From Megascapheus bottae (lineage: Eukaryota; Chordata; Mammalia; Rodentia; Geomyidae), in NCBI GenBank assembly GCA_024803745.1, contig JANJXV010001722.1, forward strand, positions 1 through 64,000: a DNA stretch of 64,000 nt, given 5' to 3'. The notes under the pieces were generated by a model, which worked only from the letters and a program-made list of their open reading frames with translations, searched no databases and was not told the origin of the DNA. Positions within the stretch are counted from its first letter, which is position 1, and each line of letters opens with the position of its first letter. Positions 34,259 to 45,798 of the stretch are shown piece after piece. Both the position numbers and the translations under genes were made by a program.

Positions 34259-34390
34259 ATCCCTGCATAGTATTTCATAGTAAGGCCCCATTAGCATTCT
34301 TTTACCTCCTCCCATATTGGGGCATATTCTAACATTCCCCAATTTCTTTCCTTTATGCTCTTCCTTTAGGTACAGAATGTTTTATTACTC
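34259..34390 (-). mobile_element. Old LINE-1 fragment (antisense), tentative
   Basis: 'cctgcatagtatttcatagt' and 'atattggggcatattctaac' resemble the reversed ORF2 3' region of ancient L1. Short and diverged. Confidence 0.35.
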
Positions 34391-34429
34391 TATTAGTTTG
34401 GTTCAAGATCACAGATATATACATATAAT

Positions 34430-34565
34430 CTATAATGATACCTAGTACATTATGTCACATACAAATTATATGAATATAATATATAATTATATATGTTACA
34501 TCTTACATATAATATGTTATCAAATATATGAATAAATATTAATAATAAATATATAAATAATTAAG
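34430..34565. repeat. AT-rich low-complexity block
   Basis: Irregular tata/ataat words. Confidence 0.8.
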
Positions 34566-34760
34566 GGATCTCTCATTTGGAAAAATGTATGCTTTTGACC
34601 TTGAATTGCATTTTATCTGACGGACTTGCTATGAGCATGCTTTTGATCCTTTTGCATTTGTCTGGTGTATTTTCAACTGGTCCAGTGATCTGCCATTTTT
34701 TCCCCTCACTTGTTTTGAGGCAAAAACAACTTAAAAGTAACATCATTTAAAAATCCTTAT

Positions 34761-35034
34761 TGGAAGCCAGGTGCTTCCAGTAGCTCATGTCTATAACCGT
34801 AGCTACTCTGGGGGGCGAGGTCTGAGAATCACAATTAAAAGTCACGCTGGGCAGGAAAGTCCTCTTGAGACTCTTACTTCCAATAAACCACTCAAAAACT
34901 GGAAATGTAGCTGTGGCTCGTGGTGGTGGAGTGCTAGCCTTGAGCAAAAGAGCTCTGGGACAGTGCCTGGGCCCTGAGTTCAAGCCCCACAACTGACAAC
35001 AACAAAAACAAAACAGCAACAAAAACAACAACAA
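34761..35034 (+). mobile_element. B1-Geo dimeric SINE with 12-bp TSD
   Basis: Both arms are present. The tail is an unusual (ACAACAAAA)-like run of about 45 bp. Identical aaaaatccttat flanks at 34749-34760 and 35035-35046. Confidence 0.93.
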
Positions 35035-35121
35035 AAAAATCCTTATCAGAAAGACTTTGTCTTTTTCAGGGGACTGTGAGCATTTAAAAAATCAGGATCC
35101 AAAAAAAGATCCCAAGCCTTC

Positions 35122-35150
35122 CACAGACAAGCAAAATATGCTTGTCTGTG
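35122..35150. other. Perfect 12-bp inverted repeat (5-bp loop)
   Basis: Arms cacagacaagca (35122-35133) and tgcttgtctgtg (35139-35150). No known RNA or element is recognised around it. Confidence 0.9.
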
Positions 35151-36099
35151 ACAGTGTCAGGCCAGGCCAACTGGATGACAGCCACCTGCCAATTCTCTTG
35201 CCCTTCCTGGTCCCCTGCATCTGCAGTGATGTCAGGGCCACATCTTCCTGCAAAAACTAGTTACAAATGTACACTGATCCTTTCTTGATGTTTTTTTTTC
35301 TTATCACTTTTTCCTCTTAATTTGCAGGAGGCCTCAATGATTAGCATTTGTCTAAACAATACAGCTTCTCCTGGTATCTCTGAGGAAGTGTTGCTGATAA
35401 CTTTTCAGTGATGTCACGTTTTGCAAAAGCACAATTCCAAAGGACCCCTCCTCCCCCATCCTGGGCATTATTCCGGGAAGCACCTGAGTGACTCAAGTGA
35501 CCCACGGCTATGACACATTCCTCTGAGTGCAAATTGAAAAGTAAATCAGAAACCTCATTTCCAAGCCTGGGCTTCCAAAAACAGTGTGGTATTGAGGTGC
35601 TTGATGGAAATGGGAAGGCAGAAGTAGTTTTGTACTGATGCTGAAGAGCCCAATTCCGTCTAGGACCTCTTCTGCTTCTGTTAAGAAATCATATTCTCGC
35701 AGCAAATGAAGTATTTGAGGGGGTGTTACCAAGATCCTGATGGTAACATTTATTAAATTTCTTCTTAGAGTTGGTATTGCAGTCCTGAGCGTCTGCCTTA
35801 GCCAGCCTTCTGTTACGGTCGCAAAATACTTGGTAAAATGATGTAAAGGAGGAAATGGCTTGGTCCTTGGTGTTGGGCCTGAGAGGAGGCTGAACATAAA
35901 TCTTAGTTGGGAGAATGTGGCAGGACAATGCCACTTACCTTGTGGAAGCTGGGAAGCAGAGAGAAAGAGAAGTCCACTGATCTGTGGTGTGAGTTCTTCC
36001 TGTGGTTGGGGAGGGGAGAACAGGTAAGGTGACTGGTTCCAGGTTGATTTTCCTTACAGCAGTCCCAGTTACATTCTCATTGGTTCTGAATAGCTTGTA
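35151..36099. other. Unique sequence; unidentified 129-codon frame on minus strand
   Basis: 35508-35897 is open on the minus strand, with a second overlapping frame at 35689-35934. Neither shows a known domain. Confidence 0.4.
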
Positions 36100-36220
36100 T
36101 AAGCAACTTCCATCCAATCACCATGGCAGAGAGAAAGAGATGCTTTGATTGGCTGGCCCAGAGTGACACACCCATCCTGGGTCCAATCCATCCCTCCAAA
36201 CCGTGAAAACATGGGCCTGG
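36100..36220. mobile_element. Ancient interspersed repeat fragment, family unnamed
   Basis: 'gctttgattggctggcccag' and 'tgacacacccatcctgggtc' match a repeat also seen at 41605-41890 and 51430-51775 (a 'gattggcc ... gtcacatgccca' block). Family not named. Confidence 0.4.
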
Positions 36221-37038
36221 TTGCCTAGAGAAAGAAGAGAAGCTGGCTACTTTGCAGCAAGGTCAGTGTTGCTTCTGGAGGCTCTGTCAGGTTGCATTCA
36301 GTCTATCAGCAATCCCAGGTAACTTCACCTGCGGAGAAGCCTTACCTTTCTCCATCTCTGATGATGGAGATGGCGACGCCATGACGAGCCACAGAATCCC
36401 ACCTCCTACGATGCAGTAAGCCCAGGCTTGTTTTGGCCCCAGGATAATGGAAACACGGGGTATTTGCAAACTCCTCTCTAGAGAGGTTACAAAACACAGA
36501 AGAAAATTAACAGTACCATCAAGTAATCATGTTGCACACTGGACTTTTAAAAAATGCACTCCTTCCTTTTGATCTTGTTCTAATGGATAATACCCATGGT
36601 ATTTGCCTCGACCTAAATCTCTCACAAGCTTGCTAGGCAGGAAACCTGCACCAACCGTGAACAACAGCTGAGAATATCAAATGTAAGGGCCCAATTATCT
36701 CTGTTTCTTGATATTTCACCTCCCCCTCCCCAATCCAGGGAAGCGAGGGAGGGTTGCATATTCATAGATTCCTCATGCAAGCAGCTGGTTAAAATTCCAC
36801 TCACTTTGCTGTGGAGGAATTTAGGGACTCTGGGGAGGCCTCTTGAAGTTGATGGATAGTGAAATGTCCTCTTCAGGGGCTGTTCGGTTCCTCCTACTGT
36901 GGGCCTCTGGATTCCAGGCGCAGATGGGTGCCCCGGGGCTGAGCTATGTGAGGAGCTGAAAGTGTGGCTATTGATTGGGAAGGTCAGAGCCTGTGATTGC
37001 TTGCTGCAGAACTGCTTAAAAGTAGATTCCCCCCCCCA
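36221..37038. other. Unique sequence, no gene seen
   Basis: A 14-bp self-complementary word cctctctagagagg lies at 36473-36486. Otherwise nothing recognised. Confidence 0.45.
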
Positions 37039-37052
37039 CCATTCAGGAATTT

Positions 37053-37245
37053 TGTTTTTGCCAGTCCTGGGCTTGAGCTCAGGGCCTGAGCACTGTCCTT
37101 GGACTTTCTCAAGGCTAGAGCTCTACCACTTGAGCTTCAGCACCACTTCTGGCTTTTATTTTCTATGTATGTGGTGCCGAGGAATCAAACCCGGGTCTTT
37201 GTGCATGCTAGGCAAGCACTCTACCACTGGGCCAAACTCTCGGCC
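37053..37245 (-). mobile_element. IDL-Geo dimeric SINE with 14-bp TSD
   Basis: Full element, flanked by identical ccattcaggaattt at 37039-37052 and 37246-37259. Confidence 0.95.
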
Positions 37246-37259
37246 CCATTCAGGAATTT

Positions 37260-37480
37260 AATATCTATAATTACATATATAACTTATCTTTATCATATGT
37301 ATATATATGATAGCCACTATAGCATATATCATATGACCTTAGAAGAAATGCATGCTGTACATTGGGTGTATATCATACATATGATATGTGTCTTATGTGC
37401 ATATATAGTATATATATAAGATACATGTGATGTGCTGAGATATATAGGATATGTGTGAGATATATATTTCTTTTTTCTAT
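37260..37480. repeat. AT-rich block with (TA)/(ATAT) words
   Basis: Irregular tatat/catat runs between the SINE and the LTR-like element. Confidence 0.75.
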
Positions 37481-38025
37481 TGTTATAAATCTTGAGAAAC
37501 AGAGAAGCCACATTTTGAGCAGCTGAATTGGGATTCTTTATTGGAGAGCCAGGTCTTGTCACAAAGACTTGTAGCCCCTCAAATATACTTAACACTGTCA
37601 GAAAACTGAGCCATGAGAGCAGGGGAGGAAAGGAAGAATAGAAAAACAATACCGACAAGCCAGATCAAGCCCAAAGGAGAGCTGAAGTAGGATGCCGTGG
37701 TGACTGGAGAAGCGCCAGGAGCCAGGAGACACAGGACATAAGGCTTGGTGTCAGGGCACCTTAACTGGTCTTGGTCAAAGTAGTGTCAGGAGCAGGGTCA
37801 CAGGAAACTCAAGAGTCTCTCAAGTTCAAGGCATAGGACTGACAGGTCCACTCACCTGTCATCCAGGTCTCCACCCCAGTCTCTAGGAATTCAGGCAGGC
37901 CTCTCCCCTAGGAGGTAGGATATCACCTTCCTCCACCATGAAGATAAGATGGCATCAATTAAACCCAATTCCCTGTCTACGATATGGCCAAGATGGCCCC
38001 GACTGGACCCAGCCTCCCCATTTCA
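37481..38025 (-). mobile_element. Probable solo LTR of an endogenous retrovirus
   Basis: A 545-bp element that on the minus strand starts TG (complement of 38025-38024) and ends CA (complement of 37482-37481). An AATAAA polyadenylation signal (complement of 37537-37542) sits about 56 bp before that end, the right place for an R/U5 border. Flanks ttctat (37475-37480) and ttatat (38026-38031) could be a 6-bp TSD with one mismatch, weak because both are AT-rich. No gag, pol or env sequence adjoins it. Family is not identified. Confidence 0.6.
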
Positions 38026-38334
38026 TTATATATGTATATCTCACATACATACTTATATAAACACATTTATACACACCTATCCTATATCCTATATATAACA
38101 ATACCTTTTATCTGCTTATTAATGGCTGTAGATTGCAATGATTCATGTAACCACTTTCTTACTCTCGATAAGTATGTAGATTGCTCCTGATGTAAATGCA
38201 ATTAAAAAAAAAACCACCTTAGATGTGGAATACAAACTCAGACAACAGGAACATTTTTTTTCCCCTTAGGAGAGCTGATTTGCCTAGTCATACCGAACCT
38301 TCACAATTGCAATCTGTTTTTAAATACTAGTGCT
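38026..38334. other. Unique/AT-rich sequence
   Basis: Nothing recognised. Confidence 0.4.
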
Positions 38335-38475
38335 TTGTGCATAGCAATTATCTAATTGTTGAATGAATAAGTAGATGAATAAGTAGTCATTGCACTTTCA
38401 GTGTTTGATAAGGCTACTGGCCCACGAAAATCATTCAACATGTGTTTGTAGAATGAATGAGTGAACTCAGGCAAA
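38335..38475 (+). mobile_element. L2/MIR 3'-end fossils
   Basis: 'aattgttgaatgaataagta' and 'gtgtttgtagaatgaatgag' are sense L2/MIR 3'-terminal words, about 80 bp apart. Confidence 0.45.
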
Positions 38476-40134
38476 AAATATTAAAAATAGTCATTCATGT
38501 CTGAGATATGATAGAGATGATTCTAGAATATAATTTACTTCTCCCCCCCCCACCCTGCCCTTGCAAGCAGCCAAGCCCAATTACATACAAATACTTCCCA
38601 AAGTGAGGGCTAACATCATACTTTGCTCTCAGTAAGGTTTCAGGAAATTAATTGCTCCATTTCTTAAAGACTTTTTTTTCTGTACCATAATTAAAGGGGG
38701 AAAAAACTATCCACCGTAGCACTTATCTATAATTACTAATGAAAACAGGTGTCTTAAATGCCTTTTCAAGTTGAAACATGAATGGTTCATTATCATAGCA
38801 GGCAACTCCCAGTATCCAATTTTCAATGGGATGTGGAGAAGCAAACAGAATGTGGAGAATTGAGGGGGGGGTGTACAAAGGAAATGGAAGCATTCTGGAT
38901 GCTGTTCCTTAGAAGAAACTTGGCAGAGGGGCAGAGGTTGACAAGCATTAAAATAAGAAGCCGAGAGCTCCTTGGGAATGCAGAATACTGTGTCATTGAG
39001 AAAAGTACAAAACAGTAGCAGCAGAGAGGAATAAAAGCCTTTTACTCCCAACCCTCCAGCTCTTGATTTCTGTGAATTTGTGAAAATAAAAGACAGGCCA
39101 GATGTTAGACAAAAACAAAATCTAAGCACTAAAAATTAGAGATCTGTGGGATGGGAGGTATGTCTAAAGTGGGAGAGCGCCCTTCTTTGAGTGCAAAAGA
39201 AATTGGTGCCATTTCCTGATGCAATGCATTCTGGGAGGTATAATCTAGGAGCTAATACACAAAGCAAAAAAAAAAAAGATGATGGAACTTGGCTTGGCCA
39301 GGCTGTCTAGGACACACGTCCCCGTGTTTGGGTGATGGACATTTTTATTTGTATGGAGGAGGCATTGCAATCCCTGCATCTTAGTTATGGTTGAAAACAG
39401 TTGGAATCAATACTTCCTCTTATTTTGTCCTTTAAACATACCCTGGAGTAATCTAGAGGATTTAGTGTGTCATATCCATCCCATTAATGATAAAGCTAGT
39501 TAGCACTTGGCCCCGGCCCTTGTTATGATTTCTGCAAAATCCAAGTCCCAGAAAGCTGTTCTGTGTGAAGCGTTTCCATGGTCCTTTTCCCCCTGGGAAA
39601 TTCACTCTGGAAATGGACAGTCTCATAGCAGATAAATTTGATTAGCTGAGTTCATCCCCTCTTTCCTTAAAGCCTTTTGGGTCACAGGACTCCTTTTATA
39701 CTTAAGAACTATTAACATCCCACCAAATTCATAATCTCTGGAGCTTTTTTCTATTTTTTTTAAGCAGAGAAGCATTGGTTCATAGTTTCTAGTTTTCCCC
39801 ATCAAATTGTAAGTTCTTATCAGCATGGGGAAAAAAAAGTCCAAGAGAAACGGAGCCAAAGGACAATAGTTTCTTGGTTTACCCAATGTATGCGCTTTAT
39901 AAATTAATCCTTCTCTTCCCTGGCAGGGGAACCTGGTGATTTTCCCAGTTACTGTTCAGAAAGCATAAGACACCCTGTTTCAGATTTCTCCCCGAGAAGG
40001 AATCACGTGTAATCCATACTTACACTGTAACTTTTTATGTGCTAAATTGGGCGGCCTTACTCTTAAGGAAGATGTGCACCCCAAGACTGACATGTCATGC
40101 CACCCCAGTCCTCTAGTTCCAAAAGTTGGTTTTC
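38476..40134. other. Unique sequence, no gene seen
   Basis: The largest repeat-poor stretch begins here. The 140-codon minus-strand frame at 38707-39129 matches no family I know. Confidence 0.45.
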
Positions 40135-40200
40135 TACTTAAGCCAGGCCAATCAGAGCACTCCTCTGGCAATTCCCTAGAATTTCTGCTAGAGAAGAAAG
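40135..40200. mobile_element. Ancient repeat fragment, tentative
   Basis: 'taagccaggccaatcagagc' followed by 'tgctagagaagaaag' recalls the same ancient repeat as at 41605. Very short. Confidence 0.25.
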
Positions 40201-41338
40201 CATTGCATATCACAAAGCTGAATGAAGAATGGTGACTGGGATCCCCGGGGGACCCCAAACATTTCCCTCCACTTGGAGAAAGCCTGTGCGGAACATGAAC
40301 ATAAGTCCAGGCCACTCCATCTAAGAGATGGAGAGACACAGTGCTCACACCCACAATTTCATCCTTGGATCCATTCCTGCCTCAAACCAGTCCTCTTTTT
40401 ATTTTTGTCAGATACACTAGCCAATCCATCTGCACCTCACTTTTTTCCCCTCCTTGAGCGAATTTGAAAAAAAAAACAACTAATAAATGACCACACATAT
40501 CCGGCACCTCTTTCTTGCTGCTACATTCTAAAAGAACTCTTCACTGTTATCTACCATGTTGTCTATTCCTGGGGTTGGTGCTAGGCACTTCTTTCTGTCA
40601 TCCCATCACACAGCATAGGGGCCCCCTCGGGTTCCTTGCCTGAACAAGCCTCATCATGTAATGGAACCCACATAGATTCCAACATCCCATGAGTTCCGAC
40701 AATCCCCAACTCCCCACAGCTCATCGTTGCTGGGATTGCTGAGTTCTGAATCTGAGCACTTGTCTGCTTGGTTTGCAGACTTCAGCACAAACCTTAAACA
40801 AGTGTCTCAGAAGTGATATAAAAAGCTTTCTTTGCAGCGGGTATCAGTGGGAAAAGGAGAGGCTCCTGTCCACAGTGTGCCTGCTCTGCCAGAACGCTCA
40901 GCAGCAGAGTCACTGTCTGACAAGAGCAGGACGAGAAAGTGTTAGAAGTCTGTCTGGGTGTGAGGCCGTCTTCAGTGGAATGAAGACATGCAGAAGGGAA
41001 TGGAGAAAATGGTTGGTTCCGTCCATGGCATTCATGAACCTGTCGGATATTACAGGACTAGAAGAACTCTGCCAAGGAGTTCACTTATCATTGCAGATTT
41101 TTTTCCTCCTCTTGTATATGTATGATATTCAAAGAGAGGATGTTAGGAGAAAAACGACACCAAAACAATGCTATTTATTTCTTTTGTGTGGGTATAGATC
41201 AAGCCTTCTTTTTTTCTCTCTTATTTCAGTTTTTATATACGTGGATGATATTTTCTTTACAACAGGCTTGAGTTTGCCTAGTCTAGTCTTAACTATTCTG
41301 AAAATACTTTTATGTTATAATTGATAGAGAAAAGAGAG
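40201..41338. other. Unique sequence; 183-codon open frame without recognisable domains
   Basis: 40773-41324 is open on the plus strand for 183 codons, the longest frame not made of simple repeat. It has a Cys/Ser-rich start and a hydrophobic C-terminal third, with no recognisable domain. About one frame this long is expected by chance among six frames of 64 kb. Treated as non-coding. Confidence 0.5.
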
Positions 41339-41392
41339 ACAGGAAGGAAAGGAAAGGAAGGAAGGAAGGAAAAAAAGGAAAGAAAGATCAAG
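41339..41392. repeat. (GGAA)n / purine-rich microsatellite
   Basis: ggaa units interrupted by aaaaaagg. Confidence 0.9.
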
Positions 41393-41604
41393 ATTTTTAA
41401 CTCTATATCCCCATACTTTAGCAAGAGATGTGGAACAATAATGTTTGGTAGGGAAAATTATTTTTTTAACTAGCCGTTTCTCAAATTCTGTTCCTATTTT
41501 GAGAGTCCCTGGAAGCTGTTTAGCCTCCCCTAACTACTTAGTGTACTGAAAGAGTGATCATTTTGTGGAGGTCATTTCCCTACCCCTCTTTCTATCTGAC
41601 ACTA
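41393..41604. other. Unique sequence
   Basis: Nothing recognised. Confidence 0.4.
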
Positions 41605-41890
41605 TGTTTATGGACTATGACTCAGCCCAGCCAATCAACAGCTTCTAACCCTTCTCTGGTGTAGGTGATTGGTTCAAGGGTAGATGAGTGACATAAGCCC
41701 ATCCAATCATAGTGAATCTTGGATATTTGGTGAGGACCATGGAGTGTACAGTGCTTTTCTCTGGGACTCTACAATGATGGAAACCACTGTGCAGACATGG
41801 ATAAGAGAACTGCAGAGAAACAGAGCTGCAAAACAGTAAACTCAACTCTGTTTTGGCTCTCTGTAGCAAACCACACTTGAAATCCATCCT
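41605..41890. mobile_element. Ancient interspersed repeat, family unnamed
   Basis: 'cagcccagccaatcaacagc', 'gtgattggttcaagggtaga' and 'catccaatcatagtgaatct' form a recognisable old mammalian repeat block. Opposite orientation to 51430-51775. Confidence 0.5.
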
Positions 41891-43054
41891 AATTCTGGAC
41901 TTTTCTGTTGTCCAAGTCAGTAAATACACACGCACACACACGCACACTCATTCTCTTGTTCATTTTATAGCCAATTGGAGTTTACTTTTTCATTCCTTGG
42001 AAGTCATGTAGGTAGAGTCCTACTTTCTTCCTCATGAACTTTTCTCCAGTGAGAGTTAACGCTTCAAAATTAAGTCAGTCCTTCCAGGTGGTGTGATTGA
42101 CTTTAGCTGAAAGTGCAGGCTGCCTTTTGATCTTCTGGGAATTCTCCTTTCCTTTCCTGTAATCTGATCTGTCAGCATTTATTGAACGCTCACTTTGTTC
42201 TGAACCACAAAGCCAGATGCCCTGAGACGTCCCAGTAATAAGGGAGATTCCATCTCTAAGGTGCTGGCCGATAGCAAAAACAGAAGGAAAGCCTGAGCCA
42301 TGGCTTAGGAAAGGAAGGTTTCTCCGGCTCCAACTGAACTGTGTGTCTTCTTGGGTCATCCATGTCCTTCTCTGAGCTTTTGCTTCTCACCTACAACATT
42401 CACCACTTACCTGGCTGACAATTCTTCAAGATCCTCCCCAGTGTATGCCTGCTGCCTCACTGCACATTTACAAATTATGGAAATGTTCTCGGTGTTGTCT
42501 GTGTTTGGACTACAGAGCCTCAGGCTTCCTAAGGCAGCCAACATTGGTTAAGAGTTGTGTTCTAGCAGTTGAAGATGTAACAGTGAATAGAAATAGTGGC
42601 AAACATAATCCCTCAGAGTTTATATTCTGGTGGGGGACTCAGATCATGTACTGATGATAAGAGATACAGATCCATTTTCACGGCTTGCAGACTCTATATT
42701 GGACATGTCTGTCTTGGAATTGCCTTGTTATTGGTAACACCCAGATCAATGCCCAACGCACTGCTGCAGCCTTTTACAGACATGCATGTAGTTCTGCTGG
42801 GCCGGGCTGAGGTTCAAGAGGGAGGCGTTAGTCTCCATGTTCTACCAGTTTTACTACTCCACACTTGAATGTCCATTTGTTTTTATGTTGTTAAAAAGTT
42901 TTATTTGTAGATTTCAAACAAATGATAAGATCACCGTGTGCAATCATTTTACCCAAAAAAAATGGTCTCTTGGAAACAAATTATGAAAACATATATCTCG
43001 AGGCATAGTATTTTTTAAAAAAGTATATGGTTTTTTGGTTACTTGTCTTGTTCT
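41891..43054. other. Unique sequence, no gene seen
   Basis: A short (CA)-rich patch at 41928-41950. No gene. Confidence 0.45.
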
Positions 43055-43285
43055 TTGATGCCAGTATTAGAGCTTGAACTCAGTCACACATTCTCTCCAA
43101 GGTTTGTTTGCTGGTTTTTGGTGGATGGAGGAGGCTCAGGGTTGGTGCTCAACTACTTCAGCTGTGCCCCTAATTGCAACTTTTTATTGCTTAATTGGAG
43201 AAAAGACTTTCTTGGATTTGTCTGCCCAGGCTGGATTTGAACGTGGAACCTCAGATCTCAGCCTCCTAAGCTTCTCAAAGTCCAG
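43055..43285 (-). mobile_element. Diverged B1-Geo SINE
   Basis: 'gagcttgaactcagtcacac', then a decayed middle, 'gcttaattggagaaaagact', and B1 arm 'cctcagatctcagcctccta'. Confidence 0.75.
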
Positions 43286-43779
43286 GAGGGAGTCACGGAC
43301 ACTCGCCTTTCATCCTTTTCTTTGCCCACCCTTAGACACATGTGACCGGACTGTGATGCTCGCCTTCCCTGTGTTTTCTGTCCATGAGCTTACTGTTTCA
43401 AGTTTCCCTGACACAGTGCTGAAATGCAAGATAAGCTTCGTTCAGCCCTGAGTTATGTGGCTGCCAACCACAGTTCAACGTTCATGAATCACAGTGTATT
43501 AGATAAAAGGTCTTTAAAGAGCAACACACAATAAACAAGGTTATGTATTGATTGGCTGAACAAAATTCTGCAGCCAGGGGCAGGGAGGGAATCCTCCTAC
43601 AAGGAATGGCTCAGGACTGGCTTACTGAGAGTTTGTGAAGTCCTGTACAGAACACTCAGAAGAGGCAGCCACTCGGCGTGCCAGCCTGTGTTAAGAGGGA
43701 AAGCAAAGCAGGACAAACGAAGGATGGCCGTGCTTAAAAGGGTGCTGTGTGCGTTGCTCTTTGTGTTTAGTTGCTGCTG
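43286..43779. other. Unique sequence, no gene seen
   Basis: Nothing recognised. Confidence 0.4.
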
Positions 43780-44115
43780 GTGACTGGTCTGGCAGAGCAG
43801 GAGGGAAGTGGGTTGCAGTGGGAGAGGAGATAAGGTTGAGGAAATATTGGGGGCCATGCCCAGTAGGGCTTTGTGGTTTCCTGGGGATCAGGCTTTGTTC
43901 TGATTGCAATGGGAGCTGGTCATTGGAGAGGAGATGCATGGTGTGTCTGTTGTTTTTTTTTTCCCAAAGTCTTTCCAGCCATGGTGTGGTAGACAGGACA
44001 AGAGCCAAGAGATGGAGGCAGAGGGGGGAGATAGAGATAGGGGGACAGAGTGGGGAAGTCCATAAGGAGGCAGTGGTGGAGGGGACACGGGCAGGGGGCT
44101 CATGGTGGATCTTTT
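43780..44115 (-). mobile_element. LINE-2 fragment (antisense)
   Basis: 'ggccatgcccagtagggctt' and 'gcaatgggagctggtcattg' then 'agaggagatgcatggtgtg' follow the reversed L2 3' half ('...ccttgtgggccat...tgggaagccattggagg' order). The 128-codon plus-strand frame at 43749-44135 lies inside it and is not a gene. Confidence 0.6.
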
Positions 44116-44784
44116 GTCATTGGCCTACTGCCTGAGCAGAGGATGCTGGGAGTCTGAAAGGCTCTTGCTTACTGCAAAAGTCCTTGAACTTGAAGCAATC
44201 AATTATCCTCCAAGTTCTGTGAGTGCACCTTGGTCTGGTGTTCTCTCTCTCTCTCTCTCTGTCTCTTCCTCTCTCCCTCCCTCCCTCCCTCTCCCTGTAC
44301 CATGTTCCTCCTGAGAGGAAGCTATAAATAAACAAAGATCTGCTCTCATTGGGGAAACAGTGCTTGGAGCCGCCTTCCGGATACATTAATAATTACCCTC
44401 TTGTTGCCCCCAAATTAATCTTGTTAGGAGACAGCTTTGCCACCAGAAGGAGTCTAATCACCAGATAATCCCAGGGCTCAAATATCCTGTAATCACCAGT
44501 GAAGCTTTCTCATGGCCGTAGCGGTCACAAAGGGGGCAAAGGACCCCTCTGACACACGCTTTCCCAGGCAAATCCATTGCAGTGATTTAGGGGAGACAGT
44601 GTTTGTTTTAAAATCTAAGGATCTGAATTCTTCACGGACGGAGCCACGCTTGCATGTCATTTGGACAGATTGGATGCAAAGAACAAAAGAAAATTCAGAT
44701 TCAAAGAGAAGGCATGAGAATCCAAGCCTCACTACTTCCTTAGAGGTCGTAGAGGAGGAGGAAGAAGTACTCGTGGAGTCTGTA
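44116..44784. other. Unique sequence with a short CT tract
   Basis: (CT)n/(CCCT)n at 44242-44295. 44330-44520 is repeat-free and may be constrained (see findings). No gene. Confidence 0.45.
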
Positions 44785-44900
44785 TTTCATTCATTCACTC
44801 ATTCATTGTGTCTTAGACATCTACTATGTGTCAGGTGTCGTTTCGGCATTGTGCCGAAGGCCACGTGATTTGCTTCCCTGACAGATTTACAATCATTTAA
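44785..44900 (-). mobile_element. L2/MIR 3'-end fossil
   Basis: 'tcattcattcactcattcat', 'agacatctactatgtgtcag' and 'ggcattgtgccgaagg' are the reversed L2/MIR 3' terminus. Confidence 0.7.
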
Positions 44901-44989
44901 TTAAGATTCGAAGAATTGGTGCCCAGGGTGGAACACAAAACTCTGGAGTCAGGTGGTGTTCAAAACTTAACCCCGGTGGCCAAGTAGTA

Positions 44990-45170
44990 GTTGTGGGACT
45001 GTCCTTGGGTTTGAACTCAGGACCTGGGCCTTGAGACTCTTTGTGCTCAAGGTTACCACTGCAGCCACAAAGTAACATCTGGCTTTTTCCGTTGATGTGG
45101 TACTGAGTTATCAAACCCAGGGTTTCGTGCATGTTAGGCCAGCACTCTACCACCAGGCCACATTCTCAGC
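44990..45170 (-). mobile_element. IDL-Geo dimeric SINE, older copy
   Basis: 'gggtttgaactcaggacctg', 'ctggctttttccgttgatgt', 'gagttatcaaacccagggtt', 'gccacattctcagccc'. Its 5' (ID-like) end abuts the (TTTCC)n tract. Confidence 0.85.
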
Positions 45171-45305
45171 CCTTTCCTTTCCTTTCCTTTCCTTTCCTTT
45201 TCTTTCCTTTCCTTTCCTTTCCTTTCCTTTCCCTTCCTTTCCCTTCCCTTCCCTTCTCTTCCCTTCCCTTCCCTTCCCTTCCCTTTCCTCCCCTCCCCTT
45301 TCCTC
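45171..45305. repeat. (TTTCC)n / (CCCTT)n microsatellite
   Basis: A 5-bp tttcc unit repeated, drifting to ttccc toward 45300. It lies at the 5' end, not the tail, of the neighbouring SINE. Confidence 0.95.
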
Positions 45306-45607
45306 AGTTTCCCCCTGCCATCCCCACCCACTAGTTCATAGGTCATTTTCCGCATAGTGTATACTGAATAGTATAGTTGGATTTGCTCATTCTCTCTCTC
45401 TCCCTTTTTACAATCCCTCTCTACTCCCCCCAGAAAAAAATGAAAGTAAAATCAAATACCAGTACCACCACTACCAATATCAACAACATGTTTCCATTTC
45501 CTTAAATAGTATTTCAATAAGTGTCTATAGTGTTCAGAGAAGTTACACCTTAGGGTTCCTCCCCTAAGGGTCTCAAGCTCTAGTCTATGTGTAAATGCCT
45601 CAGTCCT

Positions 45608-45798
45608 ATTTGTATTTGGATATTTGAAATTTGATAGGGAAGGGGGGAAAACCAAGACGGGTAGGGGGTGTGTGGGGGGGAGAGAAATGGGTACCAAGAC
45701 ATGTGAAAGGGTATCAATGTATGTGAATTAATGCACCTTCTATCTGGCAAATATCATGTAACCCTTTTACTAATTACAATAAAAAAATAAATAAATAA
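45608..45798 (+). mobile_element. Severely 5'-truncated LINE-1 with perfect 15-bp TSD
   Basis: Only about 190 bp of L1 3'UTR: the 'gatagggaaggggggaaaac' purine stretch, 'gtatcaatgtatgtgaatta', 'aatgcaccttctatctggca' and an aataaataaa poly(A) tail. It closely matches the 3' end of the L1 at 15007-16005. Identical aaatgcctcagtcct flanks at 45593-45607 and 45799-45813. Confidence 0.95.

Noticed and set aside
36473..36486. 14-bp palindrome cctctctagagagg as an operator-like site
   Set aside because: Short and of simple composition, so expected by chance in a window of this size.
40773..41324. YVDD in the 183-codon frame as a retroviral reverse transcriptase
   Set aside because: No other RT motifs occur at the right spacing, and the flanks are not provirus-like. 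A four-residue match is chance.
43749..44135. 128-codon plus-strand frame as a gene
   Set aside because: It lies inside an antisense L2 fragment.
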